From Streptomyces lateritius (GTDB taxonomy: Bacteria; Actinomycetota; Actinomycetes; Streptomycetales; Streptomycetaceae), in contig NZ_BMTO01000006.1 of the NCBI RefSeq assembly GCF_014649715.1, positions 333,999 through 397,998 of the forward strand: 64,000 nt of DNA. Direction: 5' to 3'. Made by a program: the position numbers and the translations under genes. Numbering within the stretch: position 1 is the first letter of the stretch; every line of letters starts with the position of its first letter. Below are positions 43,247 to 51,546 of this stretch, piece after piece. The notes below the pieces were generated by a model. The model searched no databases. It was not told the origin of the DNA and was given only the letters and a program-made list of their open reading frames with translations.

Positions 43247-44596
43247 ATGCGACTTCGCATTCGCGGAAGAAGGTCCGCCACCCTCGCGGCCCTTCTCGCG
43301 CTCGCCGTGGCGACGCCACTCGCCGCAAGCGCGACCCCCGCCGGGGCCGACCCGGCGCCGACCGCCGCCACCTCCGCCTCCGCCGAAGAGGTGATCCGGC
43401 AGTACGAGGTCGCCGGACCCTCCACGGTGGCCGCCCGCACCGCCCTCACCGCCACCGGGGTCTCGATCGACGAGGTCGACGCCCGCTCGGTCGTGATCAG
43501 CGCCAACGCGGAACAGCTCCGGAAGGTCAAGGCCCTCGGCCACAAGGTGACCGCCCTGCCCGGGCCCCCGGACCGCACGGTCGAGGGCCTCGGCGTCACC
43601 CCGCTCGACTTCCCCTCCGCCGACTCGCGCTACCACAACTACGCCGAGATGAACGCGGAGATCGACCAGCGGCTCGCCCAGTACCCGGGCATCATGAACA
43701 AGCGGGTGATCGGGAAGACGTACCAGGGCCGGGACATCGTCGCCATCAAGATCAGCGACAACGTCGCCACGGACGAGAGCGAGCCCGAGGTCCTCTTCAC
43801 CCACCACCAGCACGCGCGTGAGCACCTCACCGTCGAGATGGCGCTGTACCTGCTCCGCGAGCTGGGCGCGGGCTACGGATCCGACTCCCGGATCACGAAC
43901 GTGGTGAACAGCCGCGAGATCTGGATCGTGCCGGACCTCAACCCCGACGGCGGCGAGTACGACATCGCCTCCGGCTCCTACCGCAGCTGGCGCAAGAACC
44001 GGCAGCCCAACTCCGGCTCCAGCTACGTCGGCACCGACATGAACCGCAACTGGAACTACAAGTGGGGCTGCTGCGGCGGCTCCTCCGGCTCAAAGAGCTC
44101 CGAGACCTACCGGGGCACCGCCCCCGAGTCCGCCCCCGAGGTGAAGGTCGTCGCCGACTTCGTCCGCTCCCGTGTGGTGGGCGGCAAGCAGCAGATCAAG
44201 GCCGGCATCGACTTCCACACGTACAGCGAGCTGGTGCTCTGGCCGTACGGCTGGACCACCGCGAACACCGCTCCCGGCATGACCCAGGACGACCGCGACG
44301 CCTTCGCGGCCGTGGGACAGAAGATGGCCGCGAGCAACGGCTACACCGCCGAGCAGTCCAGCGACCTCTACATCACGGACGGGTCGATCGACGACTACCT
44401 GTGGGGTGCGCAGAAGATCTTCGGCTACACCTTCGAGATGTACCCGGCCTCGTCCTCCGGCGGCGGCTTCTACCCGCCCGACGAGGTGATCGAGCGCGAG
44501 ACCAGCCGGAACAAGGACGCCGTCCTGCAGCTGCTGGAGAACGCGGACTGCATGTACCGCTCGATCGGCAAGGCCGCGCAGTACTGCACGAGTTGA
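43247..44596 (+). CDS. secreted M14 zinc carboxypeptidase
   Basis: 449 residues. Signal peptide about 1-35, then a propeptide-like domain (about 45-115) and the M14 catalytic domain (about 120-440). Zinc ligands are His and Glu in '[13 protein letters not shown]' and His in '[12 protein letters not shown]'; '[20 protein letters not shown]' includes the substrate-binding Asn-Arg, and the catalytic Glu is in 'FGYTFEMYP'. It is close to the Streptomyces/Thermoactinomyces carboxypeptidase T type with broad specificity. ATG 43247 has CAGGAGA upstream. A 13-bp hairpin terminator follows. Confidence 0.94.
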   Translation: MRLRIRGRRSATLAALLALAVATPLAASATPAGADPAPTAATSASAEEVIRQYEVAGPSTVAARTALTATGVSIDEVDARSVVISANAEQLRKVKALGHKVTALPGPPDRTVEGLGVTPLDFPSADSRYHNYAEMNAEIDQRLAQYPGIMNKRVIGKTYQGRDIVAIKISDNVATDESEPEVLFTHHQHAREHLTVEMALYLLRELGAGYGSDSRITNVVNSREIWIVPDLNPDGGEYDIASGSYRSWRKNRQPNSGSSYVGTDMNRNWNYKWGCCGGSSGSKSSETYRGTAPESAPEVKVVADFVRSRVVGGKQQIKAGIDFHTYSELVLWPYGWTTANTAPGMTQDDRDAFAAVGQKMAASNGYTAEQSSDLYITDGSIDDYLWGAQKIFGYTFEMYPASSSGGGFYPPDEVIERETSRNKDAVLQLLENADCMYRSIGKAAQYCTS

Positions 44597-44611
44597 TATC
44601 GATCGCGTGAA

Positions 44612-44643
44612 CTCCCTGTCCCGGTCGCGTCCGGGACAGGGAG
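44612..44643. terminator. terminator after carboxypeptidase
   Basis: A 13-bp perfect stem (44612-44624 with 44631-44643) with a 6-base loop lies 15 bases after the stop codon, separating the carboxypeptidase from the kinase gene. Confidence 0.88.
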
Positions 44644-44711
44644 AACCGTGGCCGAGCCGCCCCCCTCATGTCACTGTGGAGACGGGACCGGTACCACGGG
44701 GGAGGTACGGC

Positions 44712-46574
44712 ATGACGGGGGCGCGCGTAGAGGAACTGCGCGGGGACGATCCACGACAGCTCGGTCGCTACCGGCTGCTCGGACGGCTCGGCTCGGGCGG
44801 CATGGGCCGGGTCTATCTCGGCCGCACGCGCGGCGGACGGCTCGTCGCCGTGAAGACACTGCTCGCCGAGGGGGTCGTCGAAGAGACCGACCGCCGGCGC
44901 TTCGCGCGCGAGGTCGCGCTCGCCCAGCGGGTCACCAGCGTCTACACGGCACAGGTGCTCGACGCGGACGCCACCGCCGACCGGCCGTGGATGGCGATCG
45001 AGTACATCGCCGCTCCCTCACTGGCGGAGCTGGTGCGCGCGAAGGGTGTGCTGCAGGCCTCGGCCGTGCGGTGGGTCGCGGCCGGGACGGCGGAAGCGCT
45101 GGTCACCCTGCACCGGATGGGCATCGTCCACCGCGACGTGAAGCCGCAGAACATCCTGCTGCCCCTGGACGGGCCCCGCCTGATCGACTTCGGCATCTCG
45201 CACGCCAGCGACCTCACCCGGACCCAACTGACCCTCGGGACCATAGCCTTCACCTCTCCGGAGCAGGCGCGGGGCGAGGAGTCGACGACGGCGGCCGACG
45301 TCTACTCGCTCGGCGCGACCCTCTTCCACCTCGCCGTGGGCCGGCCGCCCTACCCCGTGGACGGGGACACGCTGCGACTGCTCGCCCGCGTCCAGCGCGG
45401 CGACCTGGACCTCGGCGGGCTGCCGAAGGAGCTCACCCCGCTGATCCGTCCGTGTCTGGCGACCGAACCGGCCGCACGGCCCGAACCGGGCGAGGTCCTG
45501 GAGCAGTTCACCGCCTCGCTCTCCGGCCTGCCGAACTCCCCGAGCGGCAATCGCTGGCTGCCACCGCGCTGGACGGAGCTGATCGGCGCGTACGAGAGCC
45601 AGGGGCGACGCCTCCGGGAGACAGGGGCGGGGACGGGGACGGGGGCGCGAGAGGCCGAGGGGCCGACCGTGGACCAGAGGACGAGCGCGGTCCCGCCACC
45701 GCACCCGACCAGGGTGCTTCCGGAGGAGCGGGCACGCCGCGCCGACCAGGCACGGGCTGCCCAGGCCGCCATGGCCGCGGCCCTCGCCGCCCAGGAGGAG
45801 CAGCTCAGGCGAGCCCGCGCCTCCCGGACACCTCCGACGCCCCCGGCCCGTACGCCCTCGCCGCCCGCCCCGTCACCGGCACCGGCGCGCAAGAGCGGCG
45901 GCGGATGGTTCGGGATCCTCCTGCTCGCCCTCGTGGCGTTCTTCATCTACGAGACGAACACCGGCAACTCCGGTTCGACGGGCAGGGGTTCGTCCTCGTC
46001 GCGCTCCACCTACGACGCGTCGTACGGCTCCGGCTCCACGTACACCCCCGCACCGACTCCGACACCGGACGCCGTGGACCTGGCCTTCCGCTCCGTCGAC
46101 ACCGGCGACTGTCTCACCGCCTTCGACGACGGCTACGATTCCTGGTCGACGAGGACGCCGCAGACGGTGAGCTGCTCCGCCGCCAACGCCTATCTGCGGG
46201 TGACATCGGCGACCGAGGGCATCGACTTCGCGGACTGCGCCTCCGGCAACGGCCGCGGCTACTGGTACCACTCCGGCTCGCGCCACTCCTTCGCCACCAC
46301 GCTCTGCGTGGAGCGACAGTTCCGCAAGGGCCAGTGCTTCGTGGCCAAGCGCAGCGGCGACACGATCACCGCGTCCCGGACCCTGAACCTCTGGAACTGC
46401 GACGCGACCAAGGTCCCCAAGGGCTTCAACACGGTGCTGCAGATCACCGGTTACCACCAGGCCCAGAAGTCCTATCCGGCCGGCTACTGCTCCCGGAGCC
46501 GTGACGACCGGAACATCTACTGGACCTACGAGGTCGACGGGGGAAGGAACGTGCTGTGCACCACGGCGGTCTGA
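44712..46574 (+). CDS. receptor-like Ser/Thr protein kinase
   Basis: 620 residues. The N-terminal kinase domain (about 20-275) has 'LGSGGMGRVYLGRT', 'VAVKTLLAEG', 'GIVHRDVKPQNILL' and 'LIDFGISHAS'. A long Ala/Arg/Pro-rich linker (about 300-395) precedes one membrane helix ('GWFGILLLALVAFFIYET', about 397-416). The exported C-terminal domain (about 455-620) has seven cysteines, suggesting disulfides and a sensory role. ATG 44712 follows GGGGGAGG. The 3' end overlaps the next gene by 19 bases, so the two are probably made together. The ligand is unknown. Confidence 0.92.
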   Translation: MTGARVEELRGDDPRQLGRYRLLGRLGSGGMGRVYLGRTRGGRLVAVKTLLAEGVVEETDRRRFAREVALAQRVTSVYTAQVLDADATADRPWMAIEYIAAPSLAELVRAKGVLQASAVRWVAAGTAEALVTLHRMGIVHRDVKPQNILLPLDGPRLIDFGISHASDLTRTQLTLGTIAFTSPEQARGEESTTAADVYSLGATLFHLAVGRPPYPVDGDTLRLLARVQRGDLDLGGLPKELTPLIRPCLATEPAARPEPGEVLEQFTASLSGLPNSPSGNRWLPPRWTELIGAYESQGRRLRETGAGTGTGAREAEGPTVDQRTSAVPPPHPTRVLPEERARRADQARAAQAAMAAALAAQEEQLRRARASRTPPTPPARTPSPPAPSPAPARKSGGGWFGILLLALVAFFIYETNTGNSGSTGRGSSSSRSTYDASYGSGSTYTPAPTPTPDAVDLAFRSVDTGDCLTAFDDGYDSWSTRTPQTVSCSAANAYLRVTSATEGIDFADCASGNGRGYWYHSGSRHSFATTLCVERQFRKGQCFVAKRSGDTITASRTLNLWNCDATKVPKGFNTVLQITGYHQAQKSYPAGYCSRSRDDRNIYWTYEVDGGRNVLCTTAV

Positions 46575-47437
46575 CCTTGCTCGTGCCGCTCCTCGCGGGC
46601 GGCGGGACGCTGTTCCTGCTGGTGGCCAGGCGGGCCGAGGGTCGTGCGCCGGGGCGGCCGGCGGACACGCCCGATCCGGCCGATCCGGCCGATCCGGCCG
46701 ATCCGGCCGACCCCCTGGCCGTGGCGCTGCTCGCCGGCGGCCCGGAACGGGTCGCGGACACCGTGCTCCTCGCGATGCACCAGGCGGGGCTCCTCGTCCT
46801 CGACGGGAAGAAGGCCCGTGCGGGCGAGAGCGAGGCATACGGCTCGGACCGCCTGCGCCTCCTCGTACGGGAGAAGACGGCCGGAGGCGAGGTGGCCGCG
46901 CACCGGTTGCACGAGGCGTTGGTGACGTCCGGTCGCATGAAGGCCCTGGACCAGGAGCTCGTCAAGGAGGGGCTGTTGTGGCCGCCCGCTCCGCTGCGGG
47001 CGTGGCGGCGGGCCTGGCGGTGGCACCTCGCGGTCTGTCTGCCCTCCGTCTTCCTCGGACTGTTCACCGCCGGCGGGAGCGGTGACGCGGCCTGGCTGAA
47101 CGCCACCTCGCTGCTCGCGTTCGCGCTGCTGGTGGCGAGCCTCTTCCTCGCGCCCTTCGGCCGGTTCTCGCCGCAGGGCCGGCTGACGCCGGCGGGCGCG
47201 GCGGCCCTGGCGCGGCTGCGGGAGACCCACCGCCACCTGGACGGCTCCTCCTGGGCGGACGCCCCGGCCTGCGGTCACGAACGGGGCCACTCCGGTCCGG
47301 AGGCGGTCGGCGTGGCCCTCTTCGGCACGCGCGGGATACGGGACAAGGGCCTGCGCCGCGCGATCCGGAAGGCGAACGAGCGGCCGTCGTCCGGCGGGGG
47401 CGGCTGCGGCGGAGGGTGCGGCGGCTGCGGCGGGTGA
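46556..47437 (+). CDS. membrane protein with Cys/Gly-rich tail (TIGR04222-like)
   Basis: 293 residues. A first membrane helix at the N-terminus, an Asp-Pro-Ala repeat, a soluble segment with 'AMHQAGLLVLDGKKARAGE' and two more helices near 155-205 ('WHLAVCLPSVFLGLFTAG', 'TSLLAFALLVASLFLAPF'). After 'GVALFGTRGIRDKGLRRAI' the protein ends in a Gly tail with three Cys. This order matches a family of actinobacterial membrane proteins of unknown role with Cys/Gly tails. GTG 46556 lies inside the kinase gene and follows AAGGA; the overlap points to a functional link with the kinase. Confidence 0.78.
   Translation: MHHGGLTLLVPLLAGGGTLFLLVARRAEGRAPGRPADTPDPADPADPADPADPLAVALLAGGPERVADTVLLAMHQAGLLVLDGKKARAGESEAYGSDRLRLLVREKTAGGEVAAHRLHEALVTSGRMKALDQELVKEGLLWPPAPLRAWRRAWRWHLAVCLPSVFLGLFTAGGSGDAAWLNATSLLAFALLVASLFLAPFGRFSPQGRLTPAGAAALARLRETHRHLDGSSWADAPACGHERGHSGPEAVGVALFGTRGIRDKGLRRAIRKANERPSSGGGGCGGGCGGCGG
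46673..46708. repeat. 9-bp tandem repeat GATCCGGCC, 4 copies
   Basis: Four exact GATCCGGCC units encode Asp-Pro-Ala repeats after the first membrane helix of the Cys/Gly-tailed protein. Slippage here would change linker length by three residues without a frameshift. Confidence 0.95.
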
Positions 47438-47461
47438 GCCGGCCGTATGACGCGGGAGGGC

Positions 47462-47724
47462 TCAGACGGCGAGGCTGAGGGCGGCCGCGACGGCGAAACC
47501 GGCCAGGCAGAGCACCGACTCCAGGACCGTCCAGGACTTCAGGGTGTCCCGTTCCGAGATCCCGAAGTGAGGGAGACGGCGAGCAGTGCGACGAAGGGCT
47601 GCAGCCGGACCTTGATGATCAGGACGAGGAGGAGGGCGATCCCGAGGGCAGCGACGGTCAGCAGGCCGGCGGTGCCGGGTAACTGGAGCAGGAGACCACC
47701 GGTGTGGGGCTGCACGGGGAGCAC
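47462..47724 (-). pseudogene. GntP-type permease remnant, internal deletion
   Basis: On the minus strand the first about 50 codons (47724 to about 47570) read like the start of a gluconate/D-amino-acid permease of the GntP family ('GIALLLVLIIKVRLQPFVAL'). They then run directly into the family's C-terminal end in another frame: 'FGISERDTLKSWTVLESVL' and a last helix, 47566-47462, ending in TGA. An intact GntP is about 450 residues, so about 370 residues are missing and the junction near 47567 shifts frame. The gene cannot make a transporter. It belongs with the adjacent RidA-IclR-kinase operon, in the same direction. The start (GTG 47724, 47715 or 47754) is uncertain. Confidence 0.75.
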
Positions 47725-47814
47725 CTCGTTTTTGGGCAGGGGGGAGCGCGGCACGGCGTTCCGGGGACGAACGCCGGGCCGTGGGGCGGTGGTTGCAGGG
47801 GAATCAGCTCAGGT

Positions 47815-48225
47815 TCAGTCGAGGACTGCCAGGGCGTCGATCTCGATGAGGAGACCCTTGGGGAGGCCGACGTAGACCGTCGTACGGGCCGAGGCGGGGG
47901 CCTTGAGGCCCTGCTCCTCGAAGTAGGCGTTGTAGATCTCGTTCATCTCGGCGAAGTGGTCGACGTCCGTGAGATACACGCGCATCATCATCACGTCGTC
48001 CCAGCTCGCGCCGCCCTCCTCCAGGATCGCCTTGACGTTGGCGAAGGTCTGGAGGGTCTGTTCGCGCAGGGTCGGACCGGCGGGGGTGGGGGCCTGGCCC
48101 TCCACGGCCGGGAGGAAGCCGACCTGGCCCGCGACCTGGAGGATGTTGCCCTTCCTGACGCCGTGCGAGAACTTCGCGGGCGGGGCGGTGTGGGTGGCGG
48201 GCGTGAGGGCGGTCTTCTCGGTCAT
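47815..48225 (-). CDS. RidA-family enamine/imine deaminase
   Basis: 136 residues. The YjgF/RidA fold is shown by 'GNILQVAGQVGFLP', 'TLQTFANVKAILEEGGASWD' and 'KAPASARTTVYVGLP', where the Arg contacts the substrate carboxylate. RidA hydrolyses reactive 2-aminoacrylate-type enamines released by PLP dehydratases, which suits its place beside the amino-acid deaminase gene of this cluster. The ATG overlaps the IclR stop (ATGA at 48222-48225). Length is slightly above the usual 125-130. Confidence 0.92.
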   Translation of the reverse strand: MTEKTALTPATHTAPPAKFSHGVRKGNILQVAGQVGFLPAVEGQAPTPAGPTLREQTLQTFANVKAILEEGGASWDDVMMMRVYLTDVDHFAEMNEIYNAYFEEQGLKAPASARTTVYVGLPKGLLIEIDALAVLD

Positions 48226-48971
48226 GCGGGGTCCTTGCCTGAGTAGTCGCGGCTGATGGCGTCGGCGGTGCGGCGCACCAGCGGGAGCAGGGTGAGGAGT
48301 TCTTCGGCCGTGACGACCACATTGGGCGCCGAGACCGACATGGCGGCGACGACCCGGCCGTCGGCGCCACGGACGGGGGCGCCGACGCAGTTGATGGACT
48401 CCTCGTGGCCACCGAGGTCGGTGGCCCAGCCCTGTTCGCGTACGGTCGCCAGCTCCGTGAGGAAGGCGGCGGCGTTCGGGGTCGAACGGGGCGTGTACAT
48501 GGGGTAGTCGAGCTTGGCGGCGACGGCGCGCCGCTCCGGCTCGGGAAGGTCGGCGAGGAGCAGTTTGGCGACGGCGGCGACGGTGATCGCGACGGGCTTG
48601 CCGATGCGCGAGTACATCCGGACCGGGTAGCGGCTCTCGACCTTGTCGATGTAGAGCACTTCGCTCTCCTCGTACACCGCGAGGTGCACGGTGTGCCCGG
48701 TCTGCTCGTTGAGCGCGGCGAGGTGGGGGTGGGCGATCTCGCGGATGTCGAGGTTCTCGACGGCCTCCTGGGCGAGGGCGAAGAGGCGGGCGCCGAGGCG
48801 GTAGCGCTGGTCCTGCTGGCGGTGCACGAGGCCGTGCTCGTGCAGGGTGCGCAGCAGGCGCAGGGCGGTGGACTTGTGCACCCCGAGCCGGTCGGCGACC
48901 TGTCCGAGGTCGGCGGGGCCCTGCGCGAGCAGCGGCAGGATGCTCAGCGCGCGGTCGACGGTCTGGCTCAT
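48222..48971 (-). CDS. IclR-family transcriptional regulator
   Basis: 249 residues. The N-terminal winged helix ('ADLGQVADRLGVHKSTALRL') is followed by the IclR effector domain ('EVLYIDKVESRYPVRMYSRI', 'GWATDLGGHEESINCVGAPV', 'AMSVSAPNVVVTAEEL'). Regulators of this group control catabolism of aromatic, sugar-acid or D-amino acids. It is coupled by 4-base overlaps to the kinase gene before it and the RidA gene after it, and probably binds the palindromes in the divergent promoter region at 50213-50243. Confidence 0.94.
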   Translation of the reverse strand: MSQTVDRALSILPLLAQGPADLGQVADRLGVHKSTALRLLRTLHEHGLVHRQQDQRYRLGARLFALAQEAVENLDIREIAHPHLAALNEQTGHTVHLAVYEESEVLYIDKVESRYPVRMYSRIGKPVAITVAAVAKLLLADLPEPERRAVAAKLDYPMYTPRSTPNAAAFLTELATVREQGWATDLGGHEESINCVGAPVRGADGRVVAAMSVSAPNVVVTAEELLTLLPLVRRTADAISRDYSGKDPA

Positions 48972-50140
48972 GGCGTACGTCCCTCCTGGTCCGCCCCGGT
49001 ACGCGTCCAGCCGGGGCCGAGGTGAAGTCTCCCCCAGGCCGCGTCGTCGAGGGCGACGAGCCGGTCGGCGTGGGCGATCCAGGGGGAGCGCCGCGGAGCT
49101 GCTGCGTGAGGGGTGGCGGGCGGGCGACGGGCGGGCGGGTGCCCGAGGTCGCCGGGGGCGGTGAGGGCGGCGGCGGCCATGAGGTGCCCGTGCCGGATCC
49201 GCTCCCGTACGGGCAGTCCGCGCAGCGTCCCGGAGAGGAACCCGGCGGCGAAGGCGTCCCCCGCCCCGACGGGCGCGACGACGTCGACGCGGGGCGCGGC
49301 GGCGAAGGTGACGGTGTCGGTGGGCGTGGGGGTGTCGGTTCCGGTGGGCGTGTCGGGGGCGTGGCCGCCGGGACCGGCTGGAATGTCCCGCTCGAAGACA
49401 ACCGCGCCCCGGCCGCCCCGCTTCACGACCAGCGTCGCGGGTTCCGGCAGCAGGGCCCGGACCGCCTCAGGACCCGCCACCCCCCATGCCGCCTCCGCCT
49501 CGTCGGCGCCGACGAAGACGAGATCCGCGTCCCGCGCCAGCTCCAGCAGCACACCACCGCCATGAGACGCTTCGCGCCACAGCGCCGGGCGGAAGTTCAC
49601 GTCGAACGACACCGTCGGGCGGCCCTCGCGAGGTGCGGTCAGTTCGCGCATCAGGGCGAGGCAGTCGTCCGAGAGGGCGGCCGTGATCCCGGACAGGTGC
49701 AGGACGCGGGCGTCGCCGACGGCCTCGGGCCCCACCGTCGCCGGTGACATCGCGGACGCCGCCGACCCGGCCCGGTAGTACACGACCTCGTGCTCGTCCG
49801 TCGCCCGGTCGGTGGCGGTACGGAAGTAGATCCCGGTCGGCCTCAGGGCGTCCCGCCCGACCGCCGAGACGTCCACCCCGTAGGCCCCGATCGCCTCGAC
49901 CAGATGGTCGCCGAAGCCGTCCTGCCCCACTTGGCTGACCCACTTCACGCGGTGTCCGGCCACCGCCAGGGCGCAGGCCACGTTGGACTCGGCGCCGCCG
50001 ATGGTGCGGGTGAAGGAGGGGGCCTCGGCGAGGCGGCCCGGCCGGGAGGGCAGAAAGGTGACCATGGACTCCCCGAGGCAGGCGACGTCCACGGACCGCC
50101 CGTCCACGGACCGCTCGCCCACGGTCGGGTTTCCGCTCAC
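48968..50140 (-). CDS. PfkB-family carbohydrate kinase (2-keto-3-deoxygluconate kinase-like)
   Basis: 390 residues from GTG 50140, preceded by AGGAG. 'LGESMVTFLP' and 'IGGAESNVACALAVAGHRV' form the first sugar-binding region, and 'APVGAGDAFAAGFLSG' is the anion hole with the catalytic Asp. 'SFDVNFRPALWRE' is typical of 2-keto-3-deoxygluconate kinases. It would phosphorylate the sugar acid for aldol cleavage. First gene of the leftward operon kinase-IclR-RidA-(lost permease), divergent from the deaminase gene. Confidence 0.9.
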   Translation of the reverse strand: MSGNPTVGERSVDGRSVDVACLGESMVTFLPSRPGRLAEAPSFTRTIGGAESNVACALAVAGHRVKWVSQVGQDGFGDHLVEAIGAYGVDVSAVGRDALRPTGIYFRTATDRATDEHEVVYYRAGSAASAMSPATVGPEAVGDARVLHLSGITAALSDDCLALMRELTAPREGRPTVSFDVNFRPALWREASHGGGVLLELARDADLVFVGADEAEAAWGVAGPEAVRALLPEPATLVVKRGGRGAVVFERDIPAGPGGHAPDTPTGTDTPTPTDTVTFAAAPRVDVVAPVGAGDAFAAGFLSGTLRGLPVRERIRHGHLMAAAALTAPGDLGHPPARRPPATPHAAAPRRSPWIAHADRLVALDDAAWGRLHLGPGWTRTGADQEGRTP

Positions 50141-50169
50141 TCGGGCTCCTGGGCGATCATGCGGGTCCG

Positions 50170-50243
50170 TTGACCCGGCGTTGGCCCGGATGTTAGACAG
50201 CTTCAAGCGGTATGCGCAACGGGTGTTGCGTATGTTGCAACAC
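50170..50243. promoter_or_regulatory. promoter and nested palindromic operator, divergent cluster
   Basis: TTGACC (50170-50175) and TAGACA (50194-50199), 18 bases apart, form a rightward promoter. Just downstream, a perfect palindrome GTGTTGC-N7-GCAACAC (50223-50243) interlocks with a second dyad TGCGCAAC-GGGT-GTTGCGTA (50213-50232, one mismatch). The repeated GTTGC/GCAAC elements, five within 35 bases, look like a cooperative operator, most simply for the IclR-family regulator of this cluster. Confidence 0.6.
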
Positions 50244-50263
50244 CGCAATACGGAGGAGACCCC

Positions 50264-51532
50264 ATGCCCGCAGAACTGGCGAACGAGCGCGTCGACCACC
50301 GCTTCAAGGGGCTGCCCCCGGACGCCGAGGGCCTGACCGTCGGCGAGCTCGCCGCCCAGCGCCGTAATCTCTTCACGGGCGGCTTCACCACTCCCGTCCT
50401 CGCCCTCTCCGCCGAGTCCGTCGAGCACAACCTCCGCCTCCTGGAGGCCTACGCCGAGCACCACGGCCTCGCCTTCGCCCCGCACGGCAAGACCTCCATG
50501 GCACCCCAGCTCTTCGACCGCCAGCTGGAGCACGGCGCGTGGGGCATCACCGCCGCCGTCCCGCACCAGACCCGCGTCTACCGCGCCCACGGCATCGCCC
50601 GGATCTTCCTCGCCAACGAACTCGTCGACGCGCCCGCCCTCCACTGGCTCGCCACCGAGCTCGACGCCGACCCCCGCTTCCGCTTCATCTGCTACGTCGA
50701 CTCCGTGCGCGGGGTCGAGCTCATGGACGCGGCCCTCACCGAGGCCGGCGCGACCCGCCCGGTGGACGTCGTCGTGGAGCTCGGCGCCGGCGAGGGAGCT
50801 CGTACCGGAGCCCGTACGGAAGCCGACTGCGCCGCCGTCGCGGACGCCGTCGCGGCGACCACCACCCTGCGCCTGGTCGGCGTCGCCGGCTACGAGGGCG
50901 AGGTCCCGCAGGCCACCACCGAGCGCGTACGGGAGTGGCTGAACCGGCTCGTGGCGCTCGCCGCCGACCTCGACAAGGCCGGCCGCTTCTCCCCCGGCAT
51001 CGACGAGATCGTGATCAGCGCTGGCGGCAGCGCCTGGTTCGACACGGTCGCCGAGGTCTTCGCCGAGATCCCCGGACTCTCCCTGCCCGTCCTGAAGTTG
51101 CTGCGCTCGGGCGCGTACGTCTCGCACGACGACGGCCACTACCGCCGTCTCACCCCCTTCAACCGGGCCCCTGAGGAGGGCGCGCTGCAGCCCGCCTTCC
51201 GGCTCTGGGCGCAGGTCGTCTCCCGCCCGACCGCCGAGCAGGCGTTCACCAACGCGGGGAAGCGGGACGCGGCCTACGATCTCGACCTGCCCGAGGCGCA
51301 GGTGGTCCGCTCCGCCCGCGACGGCTCGCAGCGCCCGGCCACCGGCATCACCGTGACGGGCCTGTCCGACCAGCACGGCTGGCTCCGCACCGCGCCCGAG
51401 GCCGGCATCGAGGTCGGCGACTGGCTCGGCATGGGCCTCTCCCACCCCTGCACGTCCTTCGACAAGTGGCAGCTGATCCCGCTGGTGGAGGCGGACGGCA
51501 CGGTCGTCGACTACATCCGTACGTTCTTCTAG
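50264..51532 (+). CDS. PLP-dependent amino acid deaminase/D-threonine aldolase-like
   Basis: 422 residues. Fold type III (alanine racemase-like) barrel with the PLP Lys in 'FAPHGKTSMAPQ', then a C-terminal D-serine dehydratase-like domain with the zinc ligands His and Cys in 'MGLSHPCTSFDKWQLIP'. Enzymes of this build deaminate D-serine or D-threonine or cleave 3-hydroxy-D-amino acids; the exact substrate is not readable. ATG 50264 has GGAGGAG upstream. It is followed after 14 bases by the D-aminoacylase gene, so the two probably form a pathway: deacylation of N-acyl-D-amino acids, then deamination or cleavage. Confidence 0.9.
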   Translation: MPAELANERVDHRFKGLPPDAEGLTVGELAAQRRNLFTGGFTTPVLALSAESVEHNLRLLEAYAEHHGLAFAPHGKTSMAPQLFDRQLEHGAWGITAAVPHQTRVYRAHGIARIFLANELVDAPALHWLATELDADPRFRFICYVDSVRGVELMDAALTEAGATRPVDVVVELGAGEGARTGARTEADCAAVADAVAATTTLRLVGVAGYEGEVPQATTERVREWLNRLVALAADLDKAGRFSPGIDEIVISAGGSAWFDTVAEVFAEIPGLSLPVLKLLRSGAYVSHDDGHYRRLTPFNRAPEEGALQPAFRLWAQVVSRPTAEQAFTNAGKRDAAYDLDLPEAQVVRSARDGSQRPATGITVTGLSDQHGWLRTAPEAGIEVGDWLGMGLSHPCTSFDKWQLIPLVEADGTVVDYIRTFF

Positions 51533-51546
51533 AGGAGCCGGTCACC

